Origin: Actinobacteria bacterium OK074 | Lineage (GTDB): Bacteria > Actinomycetota > Actinomycetes > Streptomycetales > Streptomycetaceae | Length of the DNA: 64,000 nt | Assembly (NCBI GenBank): GCA_001298575.1 | Contig: LJCV01000260.1 | Coordinates: 1 to 64,000 of the forward strand | Direction of reading: 5' to 3' | Shown: in pieces, positions 8,326-16,094 of the stretch | Position numbering within the stretch: position 1 is the stretch's first letter | Layout of the letters: each line of letters starts with the position of its first letter | The notes under the pieces: generated by a model | Database searches by the model: none | Seen by the model: the letters and a program-made list of their open reading frames with translations, nothing else | Told to the model about the DNA's origin: nothing | Position numbers and translations under genes: made by a program

Positions 8326-9657
8326 CTACTGGTGTGGGTAGCGGTCGGACGGGGGCTGTTGCTGGTAGGGCGGTTGCTGCGGGTACGGAGGGGAATCGAG
8401 GTAGGGGTTCGGGGGGTAACTGCCGTATCCGGCCTGCTGGGTGGAGTGGTTCTGGTTGAAGTGGTTCTGGTTGAAATGGTTCTGCTCCTCCGCCGCCCGA
8501 CGGCGTTTCGCCCGCCGACGCAGGATCAGGAGCAGCGGGACGCCGATCACGATGAGTACGCCGAGGGCTGCCAGGGTGCTGAGTGCGATGACCGAGTTGG
8601 TGGTCAGGCCGCCGTCCGAGTCGTCGGACGCGGCGGACGGCGCCGTGGCGCCGTCGGAGGCGGGCATGGTGAGCGGGCCGTTCCTGGAACCCGCCGGGAT
8701 GTTGTCCTCCAGGGCGGCCAGGGGGCGGATGTAGCCGTAGCCGTACTTCTCGTCGGGGAGCTTCAGGCCCTTGGCGGAGGCGGGGAGGCCGGCCGTCTTG
8801 GTGAGGCGGTTGACGATTTGGCCCGCGGTGAGGTCGGGGAACTTCTGGCGCAGGAGGGCGCAGGCGGCGGAGACGTAGGCGGTGGCGTCGGAGGTGCCGC
8901 TGCCCGAGTCGTAGCCGTCGGAGTCGGTGCCGGCGGAGACGACGTGGACTCCGGGGGCTGTCAGCAGGAGGGTCGGGCCGTAGTTGGACTTCGCCCAGAT
9001 CTCGTTGGACTCGTCTACGGCGCCGACGTCAACCACGCCCGGATAGTTGGCTGGGAAGAAGCTGGCTTCGGTGCTGCTTTTCCCGTCGTTGCCCGCCCCC
9101 GCCACGATGACCACGTTGTGCTCCAGCGCGTACCCGATCGCCTGTTGTTCCTCATAGGCGAAGGATGGCGCGCTTCCGCCCTGGGAGATGTTGATGACCG
9201 ATGCGCCATGGTCCACCGCGTATCTGATCGACGGGGCAAGACCGCCTGTCCGGGCGCCGTCGTCGCGGAGGGGCAGGATCTTGGCGTCAGGGGCGAGGCC
9301 CTTCACGCCGTCGGCGCCGTTGACGCCGTGTCCGTGCCCAGCGATGTCGCCGGCCATGGCTGTCCCGTGGCTGTCACCCGCGGCGGGCGAGGCGTCGGAG
9401 TCCCCGTCGATGAAGTCCTTGCCCGGCAGGACGTTGCCCTTGAGGTCGGGGTGGGAGGCGTCCACGCCGTTGTCGATGACGGCGACGGTGATGCCCTTGC
9501 CCGTGGCGAGTTTCCAGACCGCGGCGGCGTCGAGGGCCTGGAGTGGCCACTGGGTGTTCCTGATCTGGTCCGCTGATGCGGTGGGCGCGATGGAGAAGAG
9601 CAGCGCTCCCGCCGCTGCCGTACTGCCCGCGATGCGCAGCGTCCGCGTGAGACCCAT
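8326..9657 (-). CDS. mycP: Mycosin-type S8 serine protease (type VII secretion)
   Basis: 443 residues: signal peptide (MGLTRTLRIAGSTAAAGALL, cleavage near TASAD), subtilisin domain with the triad Asp62 (VIDNGVDASHPD), His97 (GDSHGTAMAG) and Ser256 (GSGTSDATAY), oxyanion region AGAGNDG, then a Pro/Ser linker, one C-terminal transmembrane helix and a cytoplasmic Asn/His/Pro/Gln-rich tail. This is the MycP layout: a membrane-anchored extracellular protease stabilising or trimming ESX components. The ATG at 9657 is preceded by AAAGAGGGA; a longer open frame has no signal peptide at its start. Neighbours are WXG-type genes, but no Ecc core genes are present. Confidence 0.88.
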   Translation of the reverse strand: MGLTRTLRIAGSTAAAGALLFSIAPTASADQIRNTQWPLQALDAAAVWKLATGKGITVAVIDNGVDASHPDLKGNVLPGKDFIDGDSDASPAAGDSHGTAMAGDIAGHGHGVNGADGVKGLAPDAKILPLRDDGARTGGLAPSIRYAVDHGASVINISQGGSAPSFAYEEQQAIGYALEHNVVIVAGAGNDGKSSTEASFFPANYPGVVDVGAVDESNEIWAKSNYGPTLLLTAPGVHVVSAGTDSDGYDSGSGTSDATAYVSAACALLRQKFPDLTAGQIVNRLTKTAGLPASAKGLKLPDEKYGYGYIRPLAALEDNIPAGSRNGPLTMPASDGATAPSAASDDSDGGLTTNSVIALSTLAALGVLIVIGVPLLLILRRRAKRRRAAEEQNHFNQNHFNQNHSTQQAGYGSYPPNPYLDSPPYPQQPPYQQQPPSDRYPHQ

Positions 9658-9752
9658 GCCGTGTATCCCTCTTTCGTCCCGCCGGGCGGGGTCCGCGCGG
9701 TGGGTTACGCGAGCCCCGTTTCTGTACCGCTCCTGTACTGCCGCGCTTGCGT

Positions 9753-11195
9753 CTACTCGATGACCCGCGGGGTGGTGTCGTCCCGCTTCGGCACCCATGT
9801 CTCCTCGTCCTCGACGAGATAGTCCGGGATCGCCCTGCCGTCACGGTCCTTCTTCTTGTCACGGCCCTTGCCGGCCGCGCCGCCCTGCGCTCCGCCCGAC
9901 AGGCCCGCTGCCTTGCGGCCCTCCGTCGTGCCGCCGCGGCTGCCGTGCAGACCGGAACCGGCCCGGGATCCCGAGGAAGGGGTGCCTTCGGCCTCGCCGA
10001 TCACGCCGCCCTTCGTACGGGCCAGCGGGCCTCGGCCCGCGGGCTGCTTACCGCGTCCGGCACCTGCTCCCGTCCCGGCTGCCCCGCCGCCCATGCCCGT
10101 ACGGCCGTTGCCCGTCGTGGAACCTGAGCCGGAGGCGATACCACCCCGTGCCAAGCCAGCCGTAGGGCCGCCGAGGGCACCTGGGAAACCGGCACCTGTT
10201 CCCGATCCGCCGCCCGCGCCGCCGATTCGGGTGCTGCCTGCGTTTGCGCCTCCGTAGCCGCCGCCGGTTCCACGGGGGCTGGTGGTCGCAAGGCTGTCCA
10301 CGTCCGTGCCGACCCCGGAGGAGCCGGGCACCCTGGCAGAGGATCCGGTACCGGTACCGGCAACGCGGTGGGGGCTGCTGGGAGACGACGTGATCGTCGA
10401 CCGGCCCGAGCCGCTCGACGCGCCACTGCCAGCAGAAGTTCGGCCTACCAGCCTGGGACCGTTCTCGGTCGGGATCGCGACGATCGGCATCGGCACAGTA
10501 CCCCCGGGATCACCGGGATAGTCGTCGTCCTTGACCGGCCTTTGCTTCCACGACCCCATAGCCTTCGTCTGCGAAGCGTAGGCCGCCCCCAGTTGCTCCA
10601 TCTTCACAGCCATCCTCAGCTGGGCTTCCTTGCCCGCCGAGAGGTCGTCCTTGTTCTGGTCCAGGGCCTCCTGGGTGGACATCCCGGCCTGCTTGTCCGC
10701 CTGGTAGCCGCTGTCGTCGTGGGAGAAGCCGTCCGCGAGGAAGTCGCCCGCGCTGGACAGCGTCCCCGGCTTCTCCATCGCCTCGACCTCGGGCTTGATG
10801 GTCTCCAGCACCGTGGCCGCGCTGCCGAGCGCCGTGGAGGTGTACTGGGCGTACTTGGCGCCGTCCTGCATCTTCTGGGCGATGACCTCGGCCCGTGCCT
10901 TGAAGCGGTCGGCGGCCTCGCCCTCCCAGTGCTCCAGCACCGCGTGCACCGCGGTGAGGAAATCCTGCCGGGATCCGCCGCCGCCGTGCTCGCCGACCAG
11001 GTCGTTGCTGATGGTGCGCCAGCCCCGGGCCACGTCGTGGACCTCGTTCGGCTTCGCGTCGATGACCATGGCCTTCATCTGGTCCATGTTCAGATCCGCG
11101 AACGGGGTCGTGGCCTTCTCGTTGAAGCACATCGACGCCGGGACGTACTCGTACGTGTAGTCGTCGCCCTGCTTCGCGTTCCCGCCCGAGCTCAT
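9753..11195 (-). CDS. WXG-type/PPE-like protein with long Gly-Ser-Ala tail
   Basis: 480 residues. Residues ~30-200 form a helical bundle with a classic turn (LEHWEGEAADRFKARAEVIAQKM), as in WXG100 or PPE-like ESX proteins. Residues ~240-430 are low-complexity Gly/Ser/Ala/Thr with no structure expected. The end is charged (KGRDKKKDRDGRAIPDYLVEDEETWVPKRDD) and contains DYLVEDEETW, a short acidic motif repeatedly seen at the C-terminus of such Streptomyces proteins. Its ATG overlaps the stop of the upstream small helical protein (ATGA at 11192-11195), so the two are translationally coupled and plausibly heterodimerise. Confidence 0.75.
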   Translation of the reverse strand: MSSGGNAKQGDDYTYEYVPASMCFNEKATTPFADLNMDQMKAMVIDAKPNEVHDVARGWRTISNDLVGEHGGGGSRQDFLTAVHAVLEHWEGEAADRFKARAEVIAQKMQDGAKYAQYTSTALGSAATVLETIKPEVEAMEKPGTLSSAGDFLADGFSHDDSGYQADKQAGMSTQEALDQNKDDLSAGKEAQLRMAVKMEQLGAAYASQTKAMGSWKQRPVKDDDYPGDPGGTVPMPIVAIPTENGPRLVGRTSAGSGASSGSGRSTITSSPSSPHRVAGTGTGSSARVPGSSGVGTDVDSLATTSPRGTGGGYGGANAGSTRIGGAGGGSGTGAGFPGALGGPTAGLARGGIASGSGSTTGNGRTGMGGGAAGTGAGAGRGKQPAGRGPLARTKGGVIGEAEGTPSSGSRAGSGLHGSRGGTTEGRKAAGLSGGAQGGAAGKGRDKKKDRDGRAIPDYLVEDEETWVPKRDDTTPRVIE

Positions 11196-11521
11196 GCCCC
11201 GTCACCGCCCGACAGCGCCGACGTGATCTCCGCTTCCTGGTCCTGGTACGCGCCGTGCGTCTTCTTCGTCTTCGTCCCGAAGTCGTCCACGACGCCGTGG
11301 ATATGGGTGACGATGTCTTCGAGGTGCTGCTTCATCTCCGTGTGCGCGAGGTGGAGATCATTCGCCTCGGTGAAGTCCGCGCTGCCCAGTGCACCGTCCG
11401 GTAAGTAGGTCCGGTAGCGCGAGTTGGAGGTGGTTTCGCCCAAGTTCGAGATGACCCCGTTGAGTTGGGTGACCACACCCTCCAGTGCGCTCAGATCGAC
11501 CTTTAACTCCCCGCTTGCCAC
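11192..11521 (-). CDS. Small helical ESX partner protein
   Basis: 109 residues starting at GTG 11521, chosen because AGGGGGA precedes it at good spacing; upstream in-frame codons give an Arg-rich non-conserved extension. The product has a long helix (LSALEGVVTQLNGVISNLGETT), a central loop, and a second helix pair (LHLAHTEMKQHLEDIVTHIHGVVDDFGTKTKKTHGAYQDQE), typical of type VII-associated helical hairpins though lacking a WxG turn. It is the first gene of the minus-strand locus and is coupled to the 480-aa protein by ATGA. Confidence 0.65.
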   Translation of the reverse strand: MASGELKVDLSALEGVVTQLNGVISNLGETTSNSRYRTYLPDGALGSADFTEANDLHLAHTEMKQHLEDIVTHIHGVVDDFGTKTKKTHGAYQDQEAEITSALSGGDGA

Positions 11522-11655
11522 CGCGAGTTCCCCCTGTCGTCGTGCAGCCGATAGCAGAAGCAATGTTATCCGCCTCGTCGGGCGCCGCGCAGCGGCCTCG
11601 TCCCCGCTGCGGCCAAGATCACGAACTCCCCGCGGACCACACCCGGACAACACAA

Positions 11656-11688
11656 AGGGCGCCCGAACCCCCAACGGTCGGACGCCCT
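11656..11688 (-). terminator. Terminator of the dehydrogenase operon
   Basis: AGGGCGCCCGA (11656-11666) pairs with TCGGACGCCCT (11678-11688) with one mismatch, followed in the minus direction by a T-rich stretch (TTTGTGTTG). It separates the dehydrogenase operon from the ESX locus. Confidence 0.6.
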
Positions 11689-11705
11689 CAGTGCCGTAGC
11701 CCTCG

Positions 11706-11755
11706 GCCGTGCTCAGGACTCAGTCGTGCTCAGGACTCAGCCGTGCTCAGCCCCA
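11706..11755. repeat. Tandem 16-bp repeats downstream of dehydrogenase
   Basis: Two full copies of CGTGCTCAGGACTCAG and a partial third lie just after the dehydrogenase stop. They lie in non-coding sequence; function unknown. Confidence 0.65.
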
Positions 11756-11763
11756 GAACCCGC

Positions 11764-12807
11764 TCAGTCCTCGAACGTCACCACGACCTTCTCCGCCGCG
11801 CCCGGGGTGAGGGCGAGTTCGAAGGCGTGCGGGGCCTCGGTGAACGGCACCCGGTGGCTGATGAGCTTCGCGAAGCGCTCGTGGTGTTCGGCGAGTTCGG
11901 AGGTGACCTCGAAGATCTCGGTGGGGTAGCCCTGCGAGGCGATCAGGGTCAGCTCGCTGCGGAGCATGCCGCCGAGGTCGATGTCGGCGCCCTTCTTCTG
12001 CACCGCCACCATGACCAGCTTGGCGCCCCACTTCGCCGACTCCACCGTCGTGTTGACGACGGCCGCGACGCCCGCCGCGTCGATGTAGATGTCGGTGGCC
12101 GGACGCGGCTGGCCGAGCGCGTTCGCGGCCTGGCCGTGCAGTTCCGTCAGGCGCTCCGTGACGTTCTCCTTCGCGGAGTTGATGACCGCGTCCGCGCCCA
12201 CCGCCAGCGCCGTCTCCAGGCGCTCGGGGATGACGTCGGCGACCACCACGTGCTTCACACCGCGCAGCTTCAGCCAGATGGCCGCGCCCAGGCCGATCGG
12301 TCCGGCGCCGTAGATCAGGACGGTGTCCTCGGGGCCCGCCTCGGAGCGGTTGACCGCGTGGCGGGCCACCGCCATCGGCTCGTTGAGGGCGGCCACGTCG
12401 AACGGCACCGTCTCCGGGAAGACCGTGACGCTCTTGCCGACCTCGCAGTCCTCCAGGAGCAGGTACTCGCTCATCGCGCCGTGCTTGCCGCCGCAGCCGA
12501 TGATCCCGGAGGGGGAGCCCTGCGGGTTGACGACGACCCGGTCGCCGACCTTCAGGCCGTCCACCTCGGCGCCCAACTCGACGATCTCGCCCGCCGGTTC
12601 GTGGCCGAGCGGCAGCGGGATCATGGAACCGCCGGGGCCCATCGGGGTGCCGCCGATGTGCAGGAAGAAGGTGTCGGTGCCACAGATCCCGCAGGCGCGG
12701 ATGCGCATCAGGGCATCCTTGGGGCCCGGGACGGGGCGCTCGATGTCACGGACGTCGACCTTGCCGACTTCACCGGAGTAGACGGACTTCATCGTGGACG
12801 TGGCCAT
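11764..12807 (-). CDS. Zinc-dependent medium-chain dehydrogenase (alcohol/sorbitol/threonine DH type)
   Basis: A 347-residue MDR enzyme. It shows catalytic-zinc residues (CGICGTD, GHEPAGE), the Rossmann motif GAGPIGLGAA and the C-terminal catalytic fold. Structural-zinc Cys cluster is absent (the lobe reads NPQGSPSGIIGCGGKHG). Such enzymes oxidise secondary alcohols, polyols or amino-alcohols with NAD+. The substrate cannot be read from sequence. It lies 95 bp downstream of an SDR gene on the same strand, with a CATTC/GAATG dyad between, so it may have its own promoter. The ATG at 12807 follows AAAGTGA-type weak spacing. Confidence 0.85.
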   Translation of the reverse strand: MATSTMKSVYSGEVGKVDVRDIERPVPGPKDALMRIRACGICGTDTFFLHIGGTPMGPGGSMIPLPLGHEPAGEIVELGAEVDGLKVGDRVVVNPQGSPSGIIGCGGKHGAMSEYLLLEDCEVGKSVTVFPETVPFDVAALNEPMAVARHAVNRSEAGPEDTVLIYGAGPIGLGAAIWLKLRGVKHVVVADVIPERLETALAVGADAVINSAKENVTERLTELHGQAANALGQPRPATDIYIDAAGVAAVVNTTVESAKWGAKLVMVAVQKKGADIDLGGMLRSELTLIASQGYPTEIFEVTSELAEHHERFAKLISHRVPFTEAPHAFELALTPGAAEKVVVTFED

Positions 12808-12831
12808 GGTGGGGGTCACTTTCTTTCTCGT

Positions 12832-12849
12832 ACATTCGTTCTGGAATGT
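12832..12849. promoter_or_regulatory. ACATTC-N6-GAATGT dyad upstream of the MDR gene
   Basis: A perfect 6-bp inverted repeat with 6-nt spacer, 25 bp before the dehydrogenase start, a suitable position for a repressor operator. No regulator is adjacent. Confidence 0.4.
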
Positions 12850-12902
12850 TTGGATTGTCTCGTGCGGTTTGTTGGCTTTGTCGTGTTTGTCTGTTGTGCT
12901 GG

Positions 12903-13700
12903 TTATACCGCTGACCAGCCGTGGTCTACCGGCAGCACCGCCCCGTTGATGCCTACGGCCGCGTCGGAGGCGAGGAAGACGATCGCCGCCGCCTGCTCCT
13001 CGGGCAGACTCACCCGGCCGCCGACGTCGACGTAGGGCGCGAGGACGTCGGGGCCGTGCGCGTCCGGGCCGGCCTCGACGCGCAGCCCCGTCAGGGTGTT
13101 GCCGGGGGCAATCGCGTTGGCCCGGATGCCGGCCCTGCGGTACATCACCGCAAGGCTGCGCACCAGGCCGACCACCCCGTGCTGCGCCGCCGTGCACGCG
13201 GCGCCCGCGGCGCTGCCGCGCAGCCCCGCCTCGCCCGCCGTGAACACGATCGAGCCCCGCCCGGCCACGAACATGTGCGGCAGCGCGGCCCGCGTGAGCA
13301 GGAACGGAGCGGTCAGATTGATCCGTACGACCCGCTCCCACTCGTCGTCGGCCGTCTCGCCCAGCGCCGACATCCGGTCCATCACCCCGGCGTTGTTGAC
13401 CAGCACGTCCAGCCGGCCGAAGGCGTCGACGGCGGTGCTGACCACCTCGTCGACGACGTCCGGCTCGCTCAGGTCGCCGACGACCGCGCGGGCGGTCCCG
13501 CCCGCGTTCTCGATCGCCTTGACGGTCGCCTCGGCGCCGTCCCGGTTCAGGTCGGCGACCAGCACCCGCGCCCCCACCCCGGCGAACCGCAGCGCCGCGG
13601 CCCGCCCGATGCCGGAGGCGGCGCCGGTGACGACGACACTCCGGCCGTCGAGTCCGGTGACACCGGGGGGACCGACCGGTGCGGTGGCAGTGGTGCTCAT
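12903..13700 (-). CDS. SDR-fold protein with substituted catalytic residues
   Basis: 265 residues with an intact SDR Rossmann core: TGAASGIG nucleotide motif, LVNNAG, and the C-terminal IAPGNTLTG. But the active-site block reads GSAAGAACTAAQHGVVGL where active SDRs have AAYTASKHGVVGL: the catalytic Tyr is Cys (TGC) and the Lys is Gln (CAG); the Ser strand reads SIVFTAGEAG in place of the usual I-S-S. It therefore binds dinucleotide at best and is unlikely to be a normal oxidoreductase. It precedes the zinc dehydrogenase and may act with it as a partner or sensor (inference). Alternatively it is an enzyme with non-standard chemistry. Confidence 0.8.
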   Translation of the reverse strand: MSTTATAPVGPPGVTGLDGRSVVVTGAASGIGRAAALRFAGVGARVLVADLNRDGAEATVKAIENAGGTARAVVGDLSEPDVVDEVVSTAVDAFGRLDVLVNNAGVMDRMSALGETADDEWERVVRINLTAPFLLTRAALPHMFVAGRGSIVFTAGEAGLRGSAAGAACTAAQHGVVGLVRSLAVMYRRAGIRANAIAPGNTLTGLRVEAGPDAHGPDVLAPYVDVGGRVSLPEEQAAAIVFLASDAAVGINGAVLPVDHGWSAV

Positions 13701-13741
13701 GGTGACTCCAGGGATCGGACGGACGGGACGACGGGACAGGG

Positions 13742-13876
13742 CTTCAGGGCGTGGGTGCCTTCAGCGCCTTCAGGGCCTTCAGGGCCTTCACTGTTTTCGG
13801 GGCCTTCAGTGGCTTCCGTGCCTTCGCTGTTTCAGGGCCTTCGGTCGCTTCAGTGGCTTCCGTGCCTTCGCTGTTC
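13742..13876. repeat. Degenerate CCTTCAGGG tandem array
   Basis: About 15 imperfect 9-bp units (CCTTCAGGG, CCTTCAGTG, GCTTCCGTG) fill the gap between the lipase stop and the SDR start. The 9-bp period keeps one frame open as S/F/R/A repeats but there is no start, ribosome site or homology, so it is treated as non-coding microsatellite expansion that appears to have begun from the lipase 3' end (GCCTTCAGCACGG). Confidence 0.7.
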
Positions 13877-14911
13877 TCAGGACTTCAGCGCCTTCAGCAC
13901 GGCGTTCGCCATGCCGCGTTCGCCGCGCTCGTTGGGGTGGACGGGGGCCGCCTGGTTGAGCGGGATGAGCGGTTCGACCCAGCGGGTGGTGCGGTCCGCG
14001 CAGGCGCCGAGGCCCTTCGACGGGGTGTACGTGTCGACGTACGACACCCCCGCCGCCTTCGCGCGGTCCCGCAGCGCCTCGTTGAGCTGCCGTTCCTTCT
14101 GGTTCAGGTAGGTGACGTCGCCGGGAGCGAGCCCCATCTCACGGCCGCAGTCGGCGGCGCCGTCGGTCTCGGACGACTTCGGCGGCAGGATCTCCGGGTA
14201 ACCGACCACGAAGATCCGGGCCTCGGGCGCCCGGTCCCGTATCTCCCGCAGATCGGCGGCGAGTTGGGTGCCCAGGGTCGAGATGCGGTCCGTGATCTCG
14301 TCGCTCGAACCGGAGACGTACTTGTCCTTGCAGGGCGTCTCGCCGGTGAACTTCCCGCTGCCGGTGGCGTAGTAGAGAAGTCCCTGTTTGACGCAGCTCT
14401 GGATCAGGTCGCTGAAGCCGATGTCGTTGCCGCCGATGCCGAGGGTGACGAACCGGGTGTCGTCCGAAAGTGCCTTCAGCTGGGCGGGGTTGGTGCCGTC
14501 GTCGGTGGACTGGGCGGCGGTCAGGTCTTCGGTCGTGGCGCCGCTGCAACTGACGTCGGTGAAGTCGTCGCCGGAGAGGCCGAGTTGGCGGGCGACCACC
14601 GAGGGGTAGTTGTTGCTCGAACGGTCGCAGCCCGCCGGGGAGTTGTCCTGGTCGGGCACCCGGGGCGCCGCGGTGTACGAGTCGCCGAGCGCCACGTAGG
14701 GGCCCTTCGCCGCGTCCGCGGGCGGGGCCGTGGTCGCGGGGGTCCGGCTCGGCGTCGTGCGCGGATTCGCCGCCGCGGCCGTGGTGCCCGGTGGAGCACT
14801 GCTGCTGTCGTTGTCGGGGTCACAGGCCGTGACGGTCGCGAGCAGCGCGCCGCAGGTGAGGAGGCCGGCCAGCCCGTTGCGCAGAGGCGTTCCCAGCAGA
14901 GGCGTTCCCAT
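13877..14911 (-). CDS. SGNH/GDSL-family secreted lipase, lipoprotein
   Basis: A 344-residue protein with a lipoprotein signal ending in LATVTAC (lipidation Cys about residue 30), a Ser/Thr/Pro-rich linker and an SGNH hydrolase domain: block I GDSYTA (nucleophile Ser), block III GIGGNDIGF, and a block V PVHPNERG carrying the His. Several Cys pairs (GCDRSS, VSCSGA, SCVKQ, PCKD) fit the disulphide-rich Streptomyces SGNH lipase type. It likely hydrolyses lipid or carbohydrate esters at the cell surface. ATG 14911 is chosen over an upstream frame with no signal. The signal region contains a small GTPLLGTPL duplication. It is divergent from marR. Confidence 0.85.
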   Translation of the reverse strand: MGTPLLGTPLRNGLAGLLTCGALLATVTACDPDNDSSSAPPGTTAAAANPRTTPSRTPATTAPPADAAKGPYVALGDSYTAAPRVPDQDNSPAGCDRSSNNYPSVVARQLGLSGDDFTDVSCSGATTEDLTAAQSTDDGTNPAQLKALSDDTRFVTLGIGGNDIGFSDLIQSCVKQGLLYYATGSGKFTGETPCKDKYVSGSSDEITDRISTLGTQLAADLREIRDRAPEARIFVVGYPEILPPKSSETDGAADCGREMGLAPGDVTYLNQKERQLNEALRDRAKAAGVSYVDTYTPSKGLGACADRTTRWVEPLIPLNQAAPVHPNERGERGMANAVLKALKS

Positions 14912-15323
14912 GAGGTGTGTCCTGTCTTGGTCGTCGGCGGTGCTCGGAGGGGGATCGGACGGACGGGGTGCGGCGGTCCAACCGGAGCGGTGACCGACGA
15001 TCGGTCTCTGGGGAGCGCGTGCGAGGGGAGGGGGGCGAGGAGAGATGTGCAAGGGAGAGGGGCCGGCTGCGGATGAGGTCTGTCCGCGGGCCCGGTGGCG
15101 TCATCGGGGGAGTAGCCGCCACCGGGCCCGGGACTGCGCCGCTCCCCGTCCCCACGGGTTCGGCGCGCGGGCCTGCCTTCCGCTCCAGGAGGCCCGGTCT
15201 GGGGAAGCCGGTCCGGGTGGATCGGCTTGCTTGAGTTAGGCAAGCATATTCCGATTACTTGAGTCAAGCAATCGCTGAAATCTATCTTGCTTGACTTAGG
15301 CAAGTACCTGGTACTGTAGTTCC
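14912..15323. promoter_or_regulatory. 412-bp divergent intergenic region (lipase / marR)
   Basis: Apart from the three MarR boxes at its right end (separate entry), I see no open frame worth calling. It must hold the lipase promoter (left part, G/C-rich) and the marR promoter (right part, AT-rich around the boxes). Confidence 0.5.
15227..15304. promoter_or_regulatory. Three MarR operator boxes
   Basis: Box 1 TTGCTTGAGTTAGGCAAG (15227-15244), box 2 TTACTTGAGTCAAGCAA (15255-15271, a near-perfect 17-bp dyad) and box 3 TTGCTTGACTTAGGCAAG (15287-15304) are spaced 28 and 32 bp apart and end 20 bp before the marR ATG. Their position and repetition indicate autoregulation. The same word occurs at 42010-42028 in front of the MFS gene. 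Confidence 0.8.
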
Positions 15324-15827
15324 ATGCCCACACCCATCCCCACACCCGCTCCCCCGCCCGCCTCCCCGGAAGTGGTCGAGATCGAGCGCGCTCTCGACCG
15401 CATCACCTACCTCACCAGCCGCGCCCGCTCCCACGAACGCATGATGGCCATCGCCGGTCTGCCCATCGACCGCGCGGCCGTGGCGATCCTGCGGCACATA
15501 GCCGAAAGCGAACCGATGCGCCCCGGCGTCCTCGCGGTCCGGCTGTCGGTGGAGGCGTCCCACGTCACCCGCCAGCTGCAACAGCTGGAGAGGCTCGGCT
15601 ACGTGATCCGCATCCCGGATCCCGACGACCGCCGCGCCCAGCGCATCCAGCTCACGGCGTCGGGGCAGGACGCGGTCGACCGGATCAGCGTGGTCAGCCG
15701 TCAGGGCATGCAGATGGCCCTGGCCGACTGGTCGTCCGAGGAACTGGGCCAACTCGCCGCGTTGTTCCACCGGTTGGTGGACGACTTCGTCAACAGGGCG
15801 GAACAGGATGTCCCGCCGTTGGTGTGA
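15324..15827 (+). CDS. MarR-family transcriptional regulator
   Basis: 167 residues: disordered Pro-rich N-terminus, then the MarR winged helix with PIDRAAVAILRHIAESEPMRPGVLAVRLSVEASHVTRQLQQLERLGYVIRIPDPDDRRAQRIQLTASG (recognition helix plus D-DRR wing), and a C-terminal dimerisation helix. Such proteins repress their own gene and exporters, releasing DNA when a phenolic or drug-like ligand binds. Three TTGCTTGA-type boxes directly precede it, and a fourth lies in the promoter of the DHA2-like MFS exporter at 39527-41860, its most likely target. Start ATG immediately follows GTAGTTCC; ribosome site weak. Confidence 0.88.
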   Translation: MPTPIPTPAPPPASPEVVEIERALDRITYLTSRARSHERMMAIAGLPIDRAAVAILRHIAESEPMRPGVLAVRLSVEASHVTRQLQQLERLGYVIRIPDPDDRRAQRIQLTASGQDAVDRISVVSRQGMQMALADWSSEELGQLAALFHRLVDDFVNRAEQDVPPLV

Positions 15828-16094
15828 CGCCGGGGATCCGGTGCCAACTCCGGTCGGGGGCAGGGGTTTTGCCGCTCCGGCCTCGGTTTTGACAGCGGCT
15901 TCGGTCTCGGCTTCGGCCTCGTACGGGCGGTCTCCCCATCTGCCCGTGCGGGGGCGGGGCCCGGCCTCGGCCTCGGCCCCAGGCCCAACTCCGGCCTCCA
16001 CCCGCCTCGCTCGTCCCGCTCGTCCCGCTGGTCTTGCTTGTTCTACCTGTTCTGCCTGAGTACCCCACCTTCCGTATCTCGAAGGGGACTTGCC
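15828..16094. repeat. Low-complexity spacer between marR and response regulator
   Basis: Imperfect CTCGGCCTCGG/TTCGGCCTCG and CTCGTCCCG repeats, pyrimidine-rich on the plus strand. No gene is supported. GAAGGGGA near its end is the ribosome site of the response regulator. Confidence 0.5.

Noticed and set aside
13742..13876. CRISPR-like array
   Set aside because: Units are 9 bp, contiguous, with no spacers or cas genes.
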